NCBI GenBank assembly: GCA_001600635.1
Contig: BCKL01000020.1
Span: 62,001 to 126,000 of the forward strand
Origin: Leucosporidium creatinivorum
Taxonomy: Eukaryota; Basidiomycota; Microbotryomycetes; Leucosporidiales; Leucosporidiaceae
Length of the DNA stretch: 64,000 bases
Reading direction: 5' to 3'
In this document: positions 41,901 to 53,602 of the stretch, piece after piece
Layout: each line of letters opens with the position of its first letter
Numbering within the stretch: the stretch's first letter is position 1
The notes under the pieces: generated by a model
What the model saw: only the letters and a program-made list of their open reading frames with translations
The model's database searches: none
Told to the model about the DNA's origin: nothing
Translations under genes and position numbers: made by a program

Positions 41901-43244
41901 GTTGCAGGACCGAGCGTCCCGGCCAAGAAGGGCAACAAGCTCCTCTCGAACCTCAAGATGTGGTTCGTCACGGACCATCGCAAGCGACCGACCACCAAGA
42001 CGGCTCGCTCGCCTTCGTTCGGCAACGATGCGATCCCTCCTCGCTCCATCTCGCGCAGTGGATCTGTCAGCTCGCGCCAGGCGCGAGGAGATGGACTCTA
42101 CGGCCCCTCACCTCTCGCTCGACCGCCCCTCGGCTCTCGTCGTTCCTCCAACGGCAGCGTCGCTCCCCTCTCCCGCCACTCTTCCATGAACTCGAACGTC
42201 GGTCGTCCCAAGATTGGAGACCTCGCTTCACCTCTAGGCCACCACCGAAGGAGGAGCGATGCTAGTCGCAAGTCCGACAGCGACCGCGAGCCCTCTCGCC
42301 CCCCCTCTATTCGCTCTTTCTCGGCAGACGGCACTACTCGTCGCGCACACCACCGACACTCCAAGGCGGCTTCCGCCTCTTCCGCCGGCTCCTTCCTCCC
42401 CAACTCGTCGCCCAAGGACCCTGTCGGAACCTACCGCCGACCTCCAACCAGCACCACCGTCCGCCGTCGTCATGGCTCGAGTACAGCGCGAGGCTCTCAC
42501 AGTCGACAGCGATCGACCTCCTCGTCTATCGTCACTCGCAATTCGTCGTCCTCGTCGGCTGGAGAGGAGGAGGTCCTTCTCGACGAGGCAGGAGCCAAGG
42601 GCTCGGCGCCGATTCTCGAAGAGGACGAGACGATCGATGGCAGCGCATTGGTCTTGATGTCGGACATCGTGGAGCAGAAGGAGTGGGAAGCTGGAGCGCC
42701 CGTCGCTCCCGAGGAGAAGGCGGCCAACCGCGAACGTGCTCTTCGCTCGCTCAGCGGAGACTACTCGTCTCGACCTCCTCACAAATCCTCCTCCCGCCTC
42801 TCCCTCAACTCCGCCTCCTCTTCTCGCTCGCATGGACCCGTCCTCTTCACCGCCCACAAGGAGCACCACATCTTTGGCACTCCTTCGCAGCCCGCTCCCA
42901 TCAGCCACCATTCCCACTCTCGCAAGGTTTCAGCACCTCGACCGCCTCTTCGCGACGTCTTCTCACAGGAGGCAGCAGGCGATGACGAGTGGATCGACGA
43001 TGGAGAGGATCTCGACTCGTTCGGCGGAGGACTGGGGCAAGGGACCGCGGCGCCGGCCTGGGAAGGAGGTGTAGCAGGAGCAGCGAGTGCTGGAGCGGAT
43101 AGTAGGATGCCGGATAGTCCTGTGGCTGCTGGAGTCGGAGGTCAAGGGCAGGGGCAGCAGGGGCAGGGCTTATTCGAGACGGGGAGGAGGGCGTTTAGGG
43201 CCCCGGTCATGACAGTCGAGGAGGAAGAGGAGGAGGAGGAGTAA
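38961..43244 (+). CDS. CAMK-like serine/threonine kinase with long disordered tail
   Basis: The start MAGSASQKQA joins through a gtaggt intron to SSAYASLANELTRKELRS and IGGYSLGRTIGQGAFGTVKL. The kinase core has VAIKVVPKSL, HRDLKLENILLDE, a DLG in place of DFG (IADLGFGREF), GTLGYCAPEVV and EVDIWSLGVILYTLLTG, ending near MLAHPFF. The layout fits the CAMKL group (SNF1/Kin4/Gin4 relatives). About 1,050 residues of serine, proline and charged low-complexity sequence follow. They hold one conserved-looking island near 40900-41030 (LGFDGGQIVHSITTDACDA, then WWMLKRK), which resembles a UBA-type helix bundle, and a second near 41935 (LLSNLKMWFVTDHRKR). The exact subfamily and target are not clear. Confidence 0.78.
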
Positions 43245-43523
43245 CAGGCATTATTAGTCTTGATGTTGATTGTATATTTTCTTGAGAAGCAGGCTTCTAT
43301 CCACATCTAATCAGCCCCTCGGTCGAGAGTAAGAGCGAGCAAGGGAGTTCGGCGGGTTCGGCGATCGTCAAAACCCCCAGCAGCTTGCTCGCTGTTTCGC
43401 TGAGACGCACCAGATTGGCGCAGTAATACGTGTATAACTATTACCTGCCTAGCGAGTGTCGACCAAGCGTATCTGACCAGCCTCATGCTCGGCGCTCACG
43501 TCAAGCTCACCCTCACGTCAAGC

Positions 43524-45980
43524 TCACCACGCTCCTCCGCCAGCAACAAGCACACCTGCGCCCACTCCACACAACACCATCATCAACCATTCGACCTCTC
43601 TCCTCCTCGCCGCACTAGCTCCACTCCCTTCCGCCCTCGCCGTCGAGGTCGCTTCGGCTCCTCCCAAGCCGCTCACGCTGACGGTGACTTCTCCGCCGCT
43701 GCTCGTCGGGATGGCTCCATACGCCAAGAGGGATTGGGAGTCGTTGAGGGGAGCGAAGCCGACGGAAGGAGGTGAAAAGCGGAAGGAGGAGTAGAAGGAG
43801 AACACTTGGGGAGCGCCGAGGGCGGAGAGTCAGCGAGCCGAGCAGCGAGGGAGGGCGAACAAGGGATGGAAAGACTCACAAAACGGCGTCCCAATGATCC
43901 AGGTCTCTCCACCTCGCCTACTTGTCTCCAAACCGCTGACGGCGCCTGCGCAAAGTCGGCCGTTGGTGGAGACGAGGCCGGCGTTGAAGCTCTGAGGCGG
44001 AAGGGTGTAGGCGGTCGAGCCAAAGATTAAGGTGAGGGAGACGTCGGTGCTGTGGTATGGGTTAGAGGTGAGGAGGTGGTGAAACAGACCGCAGAAGGTG
44101 GGAGTGAGGGGAGAGATGAAGGATAACGAGGAGGGAGTCAACGCCGAGCTTCGCACGCGAGGGGAGCAGCAGCTCACCTGCAAGGGTAGCTGAAGATGCC
44201 TGGGCTACCAGCCACTTGACCAGAGCCGGGGATCTGAGCGTAAATGGCTTCGGCGGCGGCTTGAGGGATGGCGATCGAGTTGGTTCCGCTGGGAGAAGAA
44301 GGCAATCAGCTCGGCGCTGTACTGGCCCTGCTCACCTCGAGCTGGTCACTTACGTGTCGATGACCACAGCACTTGCGCTCAATCCCAAAGCTTTTCCAGC
44401 GACCTGGATCTCCACCAGCGGAATACTCCAGTACAGCTCGGCCCCGGAGGCAGAGGAAAGGGGAACGTAGTCGATGGAGCCGGTGAAGAGTGAGGGAAGG
44501 GTGGTGCCGAGTGAGAGGCTGGGAGGTTGTTTAAAAATGTGCGAAGATGAGGAAGAGTGGACGGTAGATGAAGGGAGAAGGGGAAAGGTCAGTGGACGGA
44601 ACGCCGAGGTTTAGCAGCGAGAGAAGGCGCTCACATTCCACCAGGAACAACCTCATTCGGGTCCGATACTGACCGAGCATCACTTTGAATTGAATAGAGA
44701 GAGTCAGCTCAGCTTCGGGCTTGCTTGCATGTCCGAATCCCTCCTCATCATCTACCTGGTCGGCCGAGCCTCTTCTTCTCCCCCAGCGAGTAGGAGAACT
44801 CACAGCGGCGCCAATCCAAACGCCATCACCGGTTCTGTGAGATCTCCGGCTTCAAAGAGACCCTGCACAAAAGGCATCGCACCCGACTCGGCGAGACCCT
44901 GCCAGGCGAGTCCGAGCAGTCCAGTTTGGTCGGGCGAGGAGACGAGGTCGGAGGCGAGGGATGGCGGGCTGGCGATGAAGCTCTGTAAGGCGGAGTAAGA
45001 AGGGAAGAAGAGTGAGTGAAGAGAGGGGAGAGTTGCGGGAGGAAGAGGAGAGAAGGTGAGTGAGCGCCGAGATCTGCAAGCACCACCGCCGAGCGGACCA
45101 TAACACACCTGATTCGCAGTCCAGCCTCCGAAGCCCATACTATCGCTGACTAGTACTCCCTCTGCGCTTCCCGTGCCGTAGGTGATGCTGACCGGATCCG
45201 AGGTCACCTCGGCTGAGGAGGAGGCCGAAGGGTCGTAGAGCGCTGCCGTGATGACACAGTTGGTCGAGCAGGCGTCGGCAGTACCGCCAGTCGGTAGAGG
45301 GACAGAGGTGAGAGTCGAGAGGACGACGAGGTCCTGTAGAAGGTGGCAGGTTAGAGAGGGGAGGCAAATCTATGCGTAGAGCTCAGGACTTACGGACGAG
45401 CCTGTGTCCATGAGAACTTCGTGAGTCTGTGGCGGGGTGCCGAGGGTGATGGAGGTGTAGTAAGATCTATTGAAGAGGGTGAGTGGAGTCACGAGTCGAG
45501 GAAGGAGGGGCAGGGTTAAGAGAAGGGTCAGCGAAGGCTCGGCGATTCCATCTGCCACCTGCATCGGATCTTGAGGAGCTGCACGAGGCTCTGAGACCCT
45601 TCTGCTTCACTTTGAAGTCTTTGACAGGGGTCGTCAAGCTTTTGGGAGCATCGCCGAGGTCACCAACTCGCCTTTCGCTCGGCGACGCTCGTCAACAGCT
45701 GCACAATCGCGAAAACTCACCCTTGGTTCCCTGCCAACCTCACACTAGCACTCCTCGCTTGCCTCTTATCCTTCCCGCTCGCCTGCTGCACCTCTCCCTC
45801 GCTCCCAATCCCATACTTGGCCCTCGTCCCGATCTGCGCCTTGACGAGCTGCTGCAACCTTTCCTCGGGCGAAAGAGGCTTCGAGGGCTGTCGACGATAC
45901 AGAGGGAGGTGGATCTGAGCTATAGAAGAGCTGCAGAGGAGGGCGAAGATGACGCCGAGCAAGAGCAGCGGAGAGCGCAT
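43524..45980 (-). CDS. Pepsin-type aspartic protease, secreted or membrane-anchored
   Basis: The start MRSPLLLLGVIFALLCSSSI is a signal peptide. A propeptide with dibasic sites (YRRQPSK, KDKRQAR) follows. The mature enzyme has YYTSITLGTPPQTHEVLMDT continuing GSS, the first catalytic site, joined by an intron to DLVVLSTL. It also has the flap-like ITYGTGSAEGVLVSD, LLGLAWQGLA and the second site VIDTGTNSIAIP. The C-terminus, after ETWIIGTPF and FRFSPPSVGFAPL, is serine/alanine rich and ends in a hydrophobic segment (VLCGVGAGVLVAGG). That is consistent with a membrane or GPI anchor as in yapsin-like enzymes. Many short introns split the gene. An alternative in-frame start lies upstream at 46154 but would bury the signal peptide. 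Confidence 0.8.
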
Positions 45981-46327
45981 CCCTGCTGGAGCTCGTACGA
46001 GTGCGGGGTGAGGCGGGGTTGGATTTGTGAGGTTGTAGGGCTTCAGAGGAGCTGTAGGAGTTGCGGAGAGAAGGCCGAGTCGAGGTGAGAAAAGCGAGCG
46101 AGGAGCAGGAAGCAGAGAGGCGCGAGGCTGTGCTCGACGACCCTCCGGCGGCAAATCTCAGCTGAGAATTGCGAGCAGCGTCGAAATGGATACGGGATAG
46201 AAATGGAATACACCTTAATAGTACTAAGAGTCATGCTAAGCTCGCGTCTGCTGCTGGGCGCGCTCCTCAACTCCTCCTTAAAGCCGACTCCTCATCGCCG
46301 AGCTGCCTCGCTCCCTCCTTCTGCAGC
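45981..46327. other. Gap between the aspartic protease and RNase H2 subunit genes
   Basis: Protease promoter and 5' UTR are expected here, together with the 3' flank of the RNase H2C gene. Nothing further was recognised. Confidence 0.4.
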
Positions 46328-47282
46328 CTAGTAAGCGTGGATCTATGAAGGCGAAGCGTCGTCAGTAGCATTCTACTCCCCCGCCTACCACACTGTCGAC
46401 ATCAGCAGCACTCACCTTCGCACTAACGCCGACCCATTCACTCATCGTCCTCGCGTAAACGTCGTCGGCCAGATCTCCAGCGTAGTCGGGGTGCCAGATG
46501 TCGATCGAGTTGAAGGTGAGTACAGGGACGAGGTGGCGCTCATCGCGGGCGAGGGGGAGGTCGTCGTCCTGAGCTTCGGCGATGGGAGCTTCGGGTTCGG
46601 GGGTCGCTTCCTGCGGCGCTGGTGCTGGCGCGGGAGGTGCTTCGTCGATGATGGTCTCCTCCTCTACGACGACAGTCTCCTCCACCACCATCTTAACCTT
46701 CTCCTCCTCCACTGCCTCCTCCTTTGGCGCCTCGGCGACGGCAGGCTGGTTCTCTCGATCCTCCTCCTCCTCCTCATCGTCCGAGTCCAGCATAAACTTC
46801 TTGACCTCCTTCTTGACGACCCTCTTCCTCGGACTCCTCCTCAATCCCTTAGCCCTCTCCGCCGCGGCCTTCCTCTCCGCCGCCGCGTCGACCTTCACGC
46901 GTTTGGGAGCCGTTCCAGCGCGCTTGGAAGGGGTTGTAGGTGCCAAAGGCGCAGCAGCGGCAGCGGCAACGGGTTGCGAGGTACTAAAGACGAGTCCCGT
47001 GTATCCTGGTGGCAGAGCGACGCGCTTGGAGACGAGCAGACGACCGCGGAAAGCTGCTTCTTGCTGTAGCGGTTTCGTTTCTCCTTCGGCGACGGCGGCC
47101 GAGGTGGAAGGTACAGGCGAGGGGTGAAAGTAGGTGTAAATGGGTGCGGGTCCGTCGTGATTGATGGAGAAGGGCAGGAGCGAGATGGAAACGACGGAGC
47201 GAGGAGCGCTGGACGCGTCGGAGGTGGAAGAAGTTGTAGGGAAGGGGTCGAGGATGGTCGTCTGAGCTAGAGGAGTGGACAT
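46328..47282 (-). CDS. RNH203: RNase H2 subunit C, Rnh203 type
   Basis: The protein reads MSTPLAQTTILDPFP and VVSISLLPFSINHDGPAPIY, then EAAFRGRLLVSKRVALPPGY continuing TGLVF. A long low-complexity insertion rich in K, R, E and A follows. The C-terminal DIWHPDYAGDLADDVYARTM continues SEWVGVSAK and, across an intron with gtgagt donor and ctgacg branch, IHAY and stop. The RGR, PxGYTG and C-terminal W...IH elements are characteristic of RNASEH2C, a non-catalytic subunit of the enzyme that removes ribonucleotides from DNA. An in-frame upstream ATG at 47453 would add an arginine/serine-rich, mitochondrial-leader-like extension. I prefer 47282. Confidence 0.75.
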
Positions 47283-47931
47283 GTTGCTCTGAAATGAGCT
47301 TTTGGAGCTGCTGAGGCGAGACGAGATGAGCGAGGGAGAGGCAGAAAGGCCGGGACGCGTCGCAGAGGTCGAGAAGCGAGAAAGGCGAGCTAAGGCGAGT
47401 TGACTGTACTCTCTGAACAGCTGCCCGAGAGCTGCGAACAGTAGTCTGAGCATATTTACCAGGCTTTGGGATCGACTTAGCGGAGTTCAAACTCATCTCA
47501 AACGCTGCTCGGCGCTCGCTTCGGCGATGGCTTGAGCCAGCCTTGTCGCGAACCAACTCGCTCCCAGTATACAGCCGGGCTTCCTCAGACAGACCAACAC
47601 TGAATCTGAACAGCTACAGTCTTGTGAGAGAGGTCCTGGACTCAAGTCCCTGCTAAAATAACCCGCAGCGATCTTAGCGTCGATTTCCACCCTGGAATCG
47701 GGGGGAATCTGAGCCATGGGAGGGCGAGAAAGGTAGATACATGTCAGTAAGAGTGTACAGAAGAGTGGGGAGGAGCTAGGCGGGCTGCGAGGGCTGTAGA
47801 TAGGGAGAAAGGGACTCACGAGGTCCTCGGCGATGAGGCAAGGGGAGGCTCTCTGTGCTCCCGCTCCCGACGGCTGAGGATGGCAAATCGTTGATGACAC
47901 TAAAAGCAAGGCACTACACGGATCTGAAAGC
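47283..47931. other. Gap between RNH203 and the coiled-coil gene
   Basis: The interval is upstream of RNH203 and contains a degenerate copy of the URC1 last exon, annotated separately at 47651-47830. The rest shows no gene. Confidence 0.45.
47651..47830 (-). pseudogene. Detached copy of the URC1 terminal exon and intron
   Basis: The block matches 49721-49901 base for base over most of its length, including exon codons for IPPDSRVEIDAKIAAGYFS and the preceding intron with its acceptor and ctcctccc tracts. Beyond the block the two places share nothing obvious. With no upstream URC1 exons nearby, this is a duplicated gene fragment, about 2 kb downstream of its source in the direction of URC1 transcription. 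It is unlikely to encode anything by itself. Confidence 0.75.
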
Positions 47932-49068
47932 TCAAGCGACACGGTTCAGGGCAGGTTGGGCGTAGGTGGACGTCGAGGCCCTGCGACTCGGAGGGAGAGA
48001 AAAAGAGGTCAGCTCGGCGATGGTAATACACGGCGAGGGTAGCTCACCTCGAAGAGCGCTTGAACGTCGTACTGACTTGAGGCGTTTCCTTCGCCTCTTC
48101 CTTCACCGAGACCTCCTTCTCCTTCTTGGGCTTGATCTCCTTCTCCTTCTTCACGCCCTTCCTCCTCTCCTTCTCCAACTCGCGCTTGACGACACACAAC
48201 TCCTCCTTGACCTTGCTCAACTCCCCCTTGACGCTGCTGAGCTCTTGCGCCATCTCGTACATTTCGTCGTCAGCCTCAGTCGCCTTGCTCCACGCCTCAT
48301 CGGTAGCCTCGTTGGCTCCCTCAACCTCGGCCTCCAACTCGGCGATACGAGCTTCGGCGACTTCGGCGCTGGCGTACGAGTCGGCGAGCTTCTTCTTGAG
48401 CGTGAGCGATCCTTGAAGGGACTGTTGGCAAGCATCGAGTGGGCGAAACGGGTCAGCTTCCGTACTTGAGAACAGGACAGCGCGCGCCGAGCCAACGAAC
48501 CTTGATCAACTTCTCGATGAAGACCGTATCCTCGTCCTCTCCGTCGGCTTCGCTCGACTGGGCGCTGTTGTAGGACTCGTCGTCACTCCCAGTCTCGGTG
48601 GTAGCCGTGTGCTCGCTGTCAGAGCCGGCGTCGGACTGCGAGCGAAATCAATCGCGAGAGGAAGGTCAGCTCGTCGTGGCTGCCTCGGGCCGAGTGCTTT
48701 GGTGGCATAGCTGCCGCTCAGCTAGTCGCTTGGAGCATCGACAAAACTTCTGCCCCGCTCATGCACCGCCTCCCCTCAGCATCTCCCGTCCTGCGCTGCT
48801 CGCGCCCCGCCCTGCAGCTCAGCTCGCCTGCTCAAGCCGAGCTCTCCCAGCCTTCCAGCTCGTCCGGGCTTGCTGCGACAACGGCAGAGCACCCCTAGCT
48901 ACTCACGTGGCAGTCAGCGAGGTCGACGGTCTCAGCATCCTGAGCCTGGCCGTGGACGAAGTTGGGCGAGTTGAAGTTGGGCGAGTCGGACGACGAGGGA
49001 GGGAGCGAGTACATGGTGTCGCCAGGCCGGACGCTCGTGTAGTGCTCGGGTCCTAAGCTAGTGCCCAT
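47932..49068 (-). CDS. Unrecognised acidic coiled-coil protein
   Basis: The spliced model starts MGTSLGPEHYTSVRPGDTMY, continues with an acidic exon (SDAGSDSEHTATTETGSDDE) and a long coiled coil from about 48410 to 48050. The coiled coil has regular heptads (AELEAEVEGANEATDEAWSK, ELSSVKGELSKVKEELCVVK) and ends in a lysine/glutamate tail. A last small exon gives RRASTSTYAQPALNRVA. Three introns keep the frame. No family was recognised and the composition makes homology weak evidence. A structural or tethering role would be a guess. Confidence 0.6.
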
Positions 49069-49659
49069 GGTCGAGTCGAGAAGAGGCGAGGTGACGAAGC
49101 GAGTGAGAAGCGGGAGGGAAAGAGGCGAGCTCGAGTTTGAGCGCGAGATGAGCGGGTTTGAGAGGAATGAGAGTGGTGCAGCAGATGTGCCGTGGGCTTC
49201 GCGCGCTTTTTAACAGGTCTAATCCGCCCTACCACCTGCCGCAAGGAGGCTGACTATAAGCGATTAACGCTCTCGTCGTTCTTCGCAGCCCTCACCGAGC
49301 TTCGGCGCGACCTCAGTTGGCTAGACACAAGCTGCATGGCGGGTCTCGCAGTCAGAAGCAGCTCATTTGTATACTCTGTACCATAGTGTGCTCCGCTAAA
49401 CCCCAGAGCTAGCCTTTCGTCCCTCGGCGCTTGCCTTTCAGCGCCGAGGTGTCTCTCAGCTCGCTCCTCATGTCATGTAGCTCACTCGAAGAGGCTCGAA
49501 TGCGTACGAATGAATCCTAGGTATCAATACATCAAGAGAGAACGAGACCATGTAGCTCTAGAGTACTGCAAATCGGGCCGAAGCCTCCCTCGGCGCTCGG
49601 CGCTTCCCTTCCTCGTCTTCTCGCCCCTCCTCGACATCCTGCGCACCACCAACTGTAGC
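49069..49659. other. Gap between the coiled-coil gene and URC1
   Basis: The promoter of the coiled-coil gene and the 3' flank of URC1. No gene seen. Confidence 0.4.
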
Positions 49660-52227
49660 TTAGTGCTGCAGATCCTCCCACAGCCTTCCTGCAGTCTTGG
49701 AAAGGTCCTTGACCGAGGTAGTGCTGAAATAACCCGCGGCGATCTTAGCGTCGATTTCCACCCTGGAATCGGGAGGAATCTGAGCCGTGGGAGAGCGAGA
49801 AAGCAAGATACATGTCAGTAAGAGTGCACAGCAGAGTGGGGAGGAGCTAGGCGGGCTGCCAGGGCCGTAGAGAGGGAGGAAGGGACTCACAAGGTCCTCG
49901 GGAATCTCGTAGCGCTTGTGGATGGGGATACCAGAGTTGACGATGGCGTCGTGCTTCAGGTCCGACATGGAGATCATCTGTTGGACATCATGAAGGAGTC
50001 AGCTCGAGGCTCGAGAGGTGGGGTTCGGCGCTGAGAGAGCCGGCTCACGTTGTCGATCTTCTTGACACCGAGCCAGTGAAGGACGTCGGGCATCAGAACC
50101 TGGAAACGCATGTCTGTAGTCGATTTGTGAGGTATCAGCGTCGCTCTCGAACAGCACAGAAGCGCGAGGGCTCACCCTTGACACCGGCGATGTCCTCGGT
50201 ACGCCTGAAGTAGTCGGCAGCGTTGTCGCCTCCACGCTTGCGAGCGTTGTAGACCTACAGAGAGAGAAAGTGACGGGTTAGCTCAACGTCAAGAGAGTCG
50301 ATGAAGGCTGCAGTCGACCTCACCAGGTATTTGGTCACCTCTCCGAGAGCACGTCCCTCCTTCCTAAAGTAGATGACGATTCCGACACCACCGCGCTGGG
50401 CGCACTTGACGGCCTCCTCGATACCGAAGATGAGGTAAGGACGGCAGGTGCACTGGTCGAAGAGAAGCGGTCAGCCAGGGTTTCGGCAAGATGAGGTCGG
50501 GGCCAAACTTACGATATCGGAACCGAAGACATCGGATCCGTTGCACTCGTCGTGGATACGGAGAGTGAGCTCCTTGGTCTCGTCGTGAATGTACTCGACG
50601 GGTCCGAACTGTGAAAGAACGGCGAGGTCAGCTCAGCGACTTGGAGGCGAAGAGAAGAAAAGCACAACGCACGATGTAGACGGTCATTCCGCCGATGGGA
50701 GGAAGGAAAGTCTTGAGGTCGTGGCGGGTGAGAAGCTCGGGGTACATTCCTCCAGTGTCCTCGAAGAGGGAGCGACGAAGAGCGCCCTCGGTGATGTTGA
50801 AACGCTCGGCGATTCCTGCGAGACCGGAGGAGAAGGCGTTAGCGGACATTCGACATATCGCATGAGGTTGTGACTACTCACCAGGAAGGTACCAAACGGG
50901 CTCAAGGGCAGCCTTGGAGACGTTAAGCTCGACACCGGCGTCAAAGTTGGAGTAAAGAGTCGCCTTGCTAGCGGCATCATCATCAGCACGCGCCGACTTG
51001 GCTTCAGCCGAAGCAGCCTTGTTGGCGTTGATCCACTCGGTGGGAGTCTTGACCACAATCTTGCCATCGACTTCAAGCGAGCCCGAGCGGACGGCCTCGT
51101 CCATGTCGATGAGCTTGATGTGAGCCTTGGTCACCGAGATTGTGGGTCGGATGTCGATGCCTTTTCAAAGCAAATCAGATTCAGCTTTTGAACGCAAGCT
51201 AATCCACCGCAGAAGAGCGAGCAAACGGACCGGCGTCGAAGTACGACTTGAAGACTTGAGGAGCGAGATGACCGTAAGGGTCGATGGACACAATCTTGGT
51301 CTTGTCATCCCAGGAAGGATTCCAGACGATGTCGACGGGAGGCTCAGTGTTGGTGTAGTCTGCAGAAAGGGAGGAGTGTGGGGTCAGCTGATTGCTCCGC
51401 ATTTCAAAGTGAAGCTTATCGTCGCTGCAGTACACCGATTGAGGGAGCGCGGAAGCAGAGCAGTATCCTTGAGATACTGATGCAATTATCCCTTGCGAGT
51501 CCGAAGCTGTCCGTCGCTCAGCGCTCGCGAACGAGCACCACACGTGCCGTCAGCCGTCGAAACAGCGAGCTTACCAGGACGGTGGTTGGGATCAATGAGA
51601 CCCTGAGCGGCAGCGAGGGCACGGTAGATCGAGTAGCTTCCCGAGTGTGCTCCGATGGCGTTGCGGACCTTGAGCGAGTTGACGTGGCGCGAAGCGACGA
51701 CGGGACCACGCTCGGCGGAGGAGGGGGCTCCCCACTTGAGCGGAATGGGGTGGATGCCGACTTGACCAGGGTAGGCTGCAGGGAGAGCTACATGTCAGCT
51801 GGTTGTTGCTGCTGTAACTCGATAGCGGGACGTACTGGTGAGGATCACGCGCTGCGAGTAGGGGCCGGCATCCTTCTTAGCGACGATGGAAGGGCTCTTG
51901 GGGGTGTCGGATGGCTTGCTGACGAACGGAGTAGGGATAGGCGAGCCATCTAGCGAGGGGAGGTTGATGCCCGAGACGGAAGGCGACCCGAGAGCGCTGA
52001 AGTGAGGCGAGGTAGGGGGGAGCGCGAGCGCCTCGAGCTGTAAGATGGTATGAGTCAGCTTGAAAGAGCAGCACAGTAGTCTCAGATATGCTCACCTTCT
52101 GCTCAAAGGTAGCCTGAGTCGCCTTCATGCCCTGGAGTTCGGTCAAGATAGCGGCCAGGAGCTGCTCGGTGGCGGGGGGCTGAGGCTGAGCTGCCCCGTT
52201 GGCTTTGGTGGTGCACTGGGCGCACAT
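49660..52227 (-). CDS. URC1: Uracil catabolism protein Urc1, GTP cyclohydrolase II-like
   Basis: About ten exons encode a protein starting MCAQCTTKANGAAQPQPPAT. The middle carries NAIGAHSGSYSIYRALAAAQ continuing GLIDPNHRP, then DYTNTEPPVDIVWNPSWDDK and VSIDPYGHLAPQVF. The C-terminal half has the cyclohydrolase II zinc and catalytic region: HDECNGSDVFGSDI joined to CTCRPYLIFG, then GIVIYFRKEGRALGEVTKYL. The last exons give DMRFQVLMPDVLHWLGVKKI and IPPDSRVEIDAKIAAGYFST, ending WEDLQH. Urc1 of yeasts is needed in a pyrimidine degradation route distinct from the reductive one; the exact reaction is not settled. No other URC gene is in the window. The last exon has a stray copy at 47651-47830. Confidence 0.88.
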
Positions 52228-52682
52228 AGCGATGTAGCTTTAGGTGAGTGAAGACGAAGTGAGGTGTGGAAAGAGGAAGAGGGAGAGAGAAAGGCAAGAG
52301 CGGACCAAGCGCTTCGACTTGGCCACGAGCGCTCGCTGGCAAAGCGGGCAGCCCGTTCAGCTCATCCGTTCTGCTCTTCCGCTGAAATGCGCGCACTCGG
52401 CCGCTCCGCGCCTGCATTCGATTGATTGCAGTGTTTGTATGCCGGCGAAGTCGATATCTTATCGCAATGCACGATTGTCGAGCCCAAGGATCAATCGCCG
52501 AAAGTCGATCTGGCCAGCTGTAGGGAGTTAGCGAGGGACCGTGAGACCTTGCGTTAGACTAATCATTGACTCTAGAGTATTTCTGGCTACCTGGGTGTCA
52601 CCAAGAAGCTGTGGAACAGCGCTCGCAGCCCTCCCCGCCTTTCGCCGAGCAAGCGGCGGAGCCCAAGCAAGGCGGCCTTCCT
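52228..52682. other. URC1 upstream region up to the RPL3 fragment
   Basis: The left part is the URC1 promoter. From about 52560 to 52682 is a stretch of unknown origin that ends exactly where RPL3 similarity starts. It does not match the RPL3 exon found at that place in the complete gene. Confidence 0.4.
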
Positions 52683-53442
52683 GCACCCTTCCAAGGTCAT
52701 GTACTCGGTCGCCCGTGCTGGACAGGTGGGTTTTATCGAGCTTCGTACAGATGCAGCATCAAGCTGACCGGAGCTTCACAACAGAACGGATACCACCACC
52801 GTACCGAGCTCAACAAGAAGGTGTACCGCGTTGGCAAGGCCGAGGACCCCAACTCTGCCTCGACCGAGTTCGACACTACCACCAAGGTGCGTTCTTACTT
52901 GACTCTTGAGGAGCAGTATGTAGAGAGGACTCTGAGCTGACTTTTGCCGCCCCTTCCCTCCTCGGCGCTCGTCCTTCTCGCAGGCCATCACCCCCATGGG
53001 AGGATTCGTCCGCTACGGTATCGTCAAGAACGACTTCATTCTCATCAAGGTACGCAAAAAACATTATCGCAGGGGAATCCCCGTCACTTTCGGCCGCCGT
53101 CGACCTCTGCCAGTTGGCAATGGTCGCTCGGCGCGGTCGTCTCGCTCCCCGGACAGCGCTAACTTTACTCCCTTCCTTTCCTATCGTACAGGGATCGTGC
53201 CCCGGTGTCAACAAGCGTGTTATCACTCTCCGCAAGAGTCTCATCACCCACACCTCGCGCAAGGCCCTCGAGCAGATCTCGCTCAAGTTCATGTACGCGC
53301 TGCTCCTCGCCTTTCCCGTACACTCTGCAGCCGCTGACACCTATTTCACTACAGCGATACCTCTTCGAAGTTCGGTCACGGACGTTTCCAAACCGTTGCC
53401 GAGAAGAACGCCTTCGAGGGAGTCAAGAAGATCAAGGCCTAA
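52683..53442 (+). pseudogene. 3' fragment of RPL3
   Basis: It begins inside a codon run ([14 protein letters not shown]) and continues through four introns with the exons [57 protein letters not shown] and the final KKIKA with stop at 53442. These are the same as in the complete gene at 57561-59370. The first half of RPL3, including the start, is missing, and the sequence just upstream is unrelated. It cannot make a normal ribosomal protein. Confidence 0.85.
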
Positions 53443-53602
53443 TCGTCTCGGTCTACTTCGCGCTCGCTGCTTGGGTCGACGGTGTGTCGGTCGCTTTGTT
53501 GGTAACGCTGGGTACTTGCGCGTTGCTGGGAGGGTGGCAGGACTCGTCTAGTACAGTCGGAGATTTAGATTGCAAACCACAGTCGGTCCCCGCTGTCGAA
53601 AC

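Noticed and set aside
41068-42189. Open frame of 373 codons on the plus strand
   Set aside because: It lies in a second frame within the low-complexity tail of the kinase and is arginine/serine rich without motifs.
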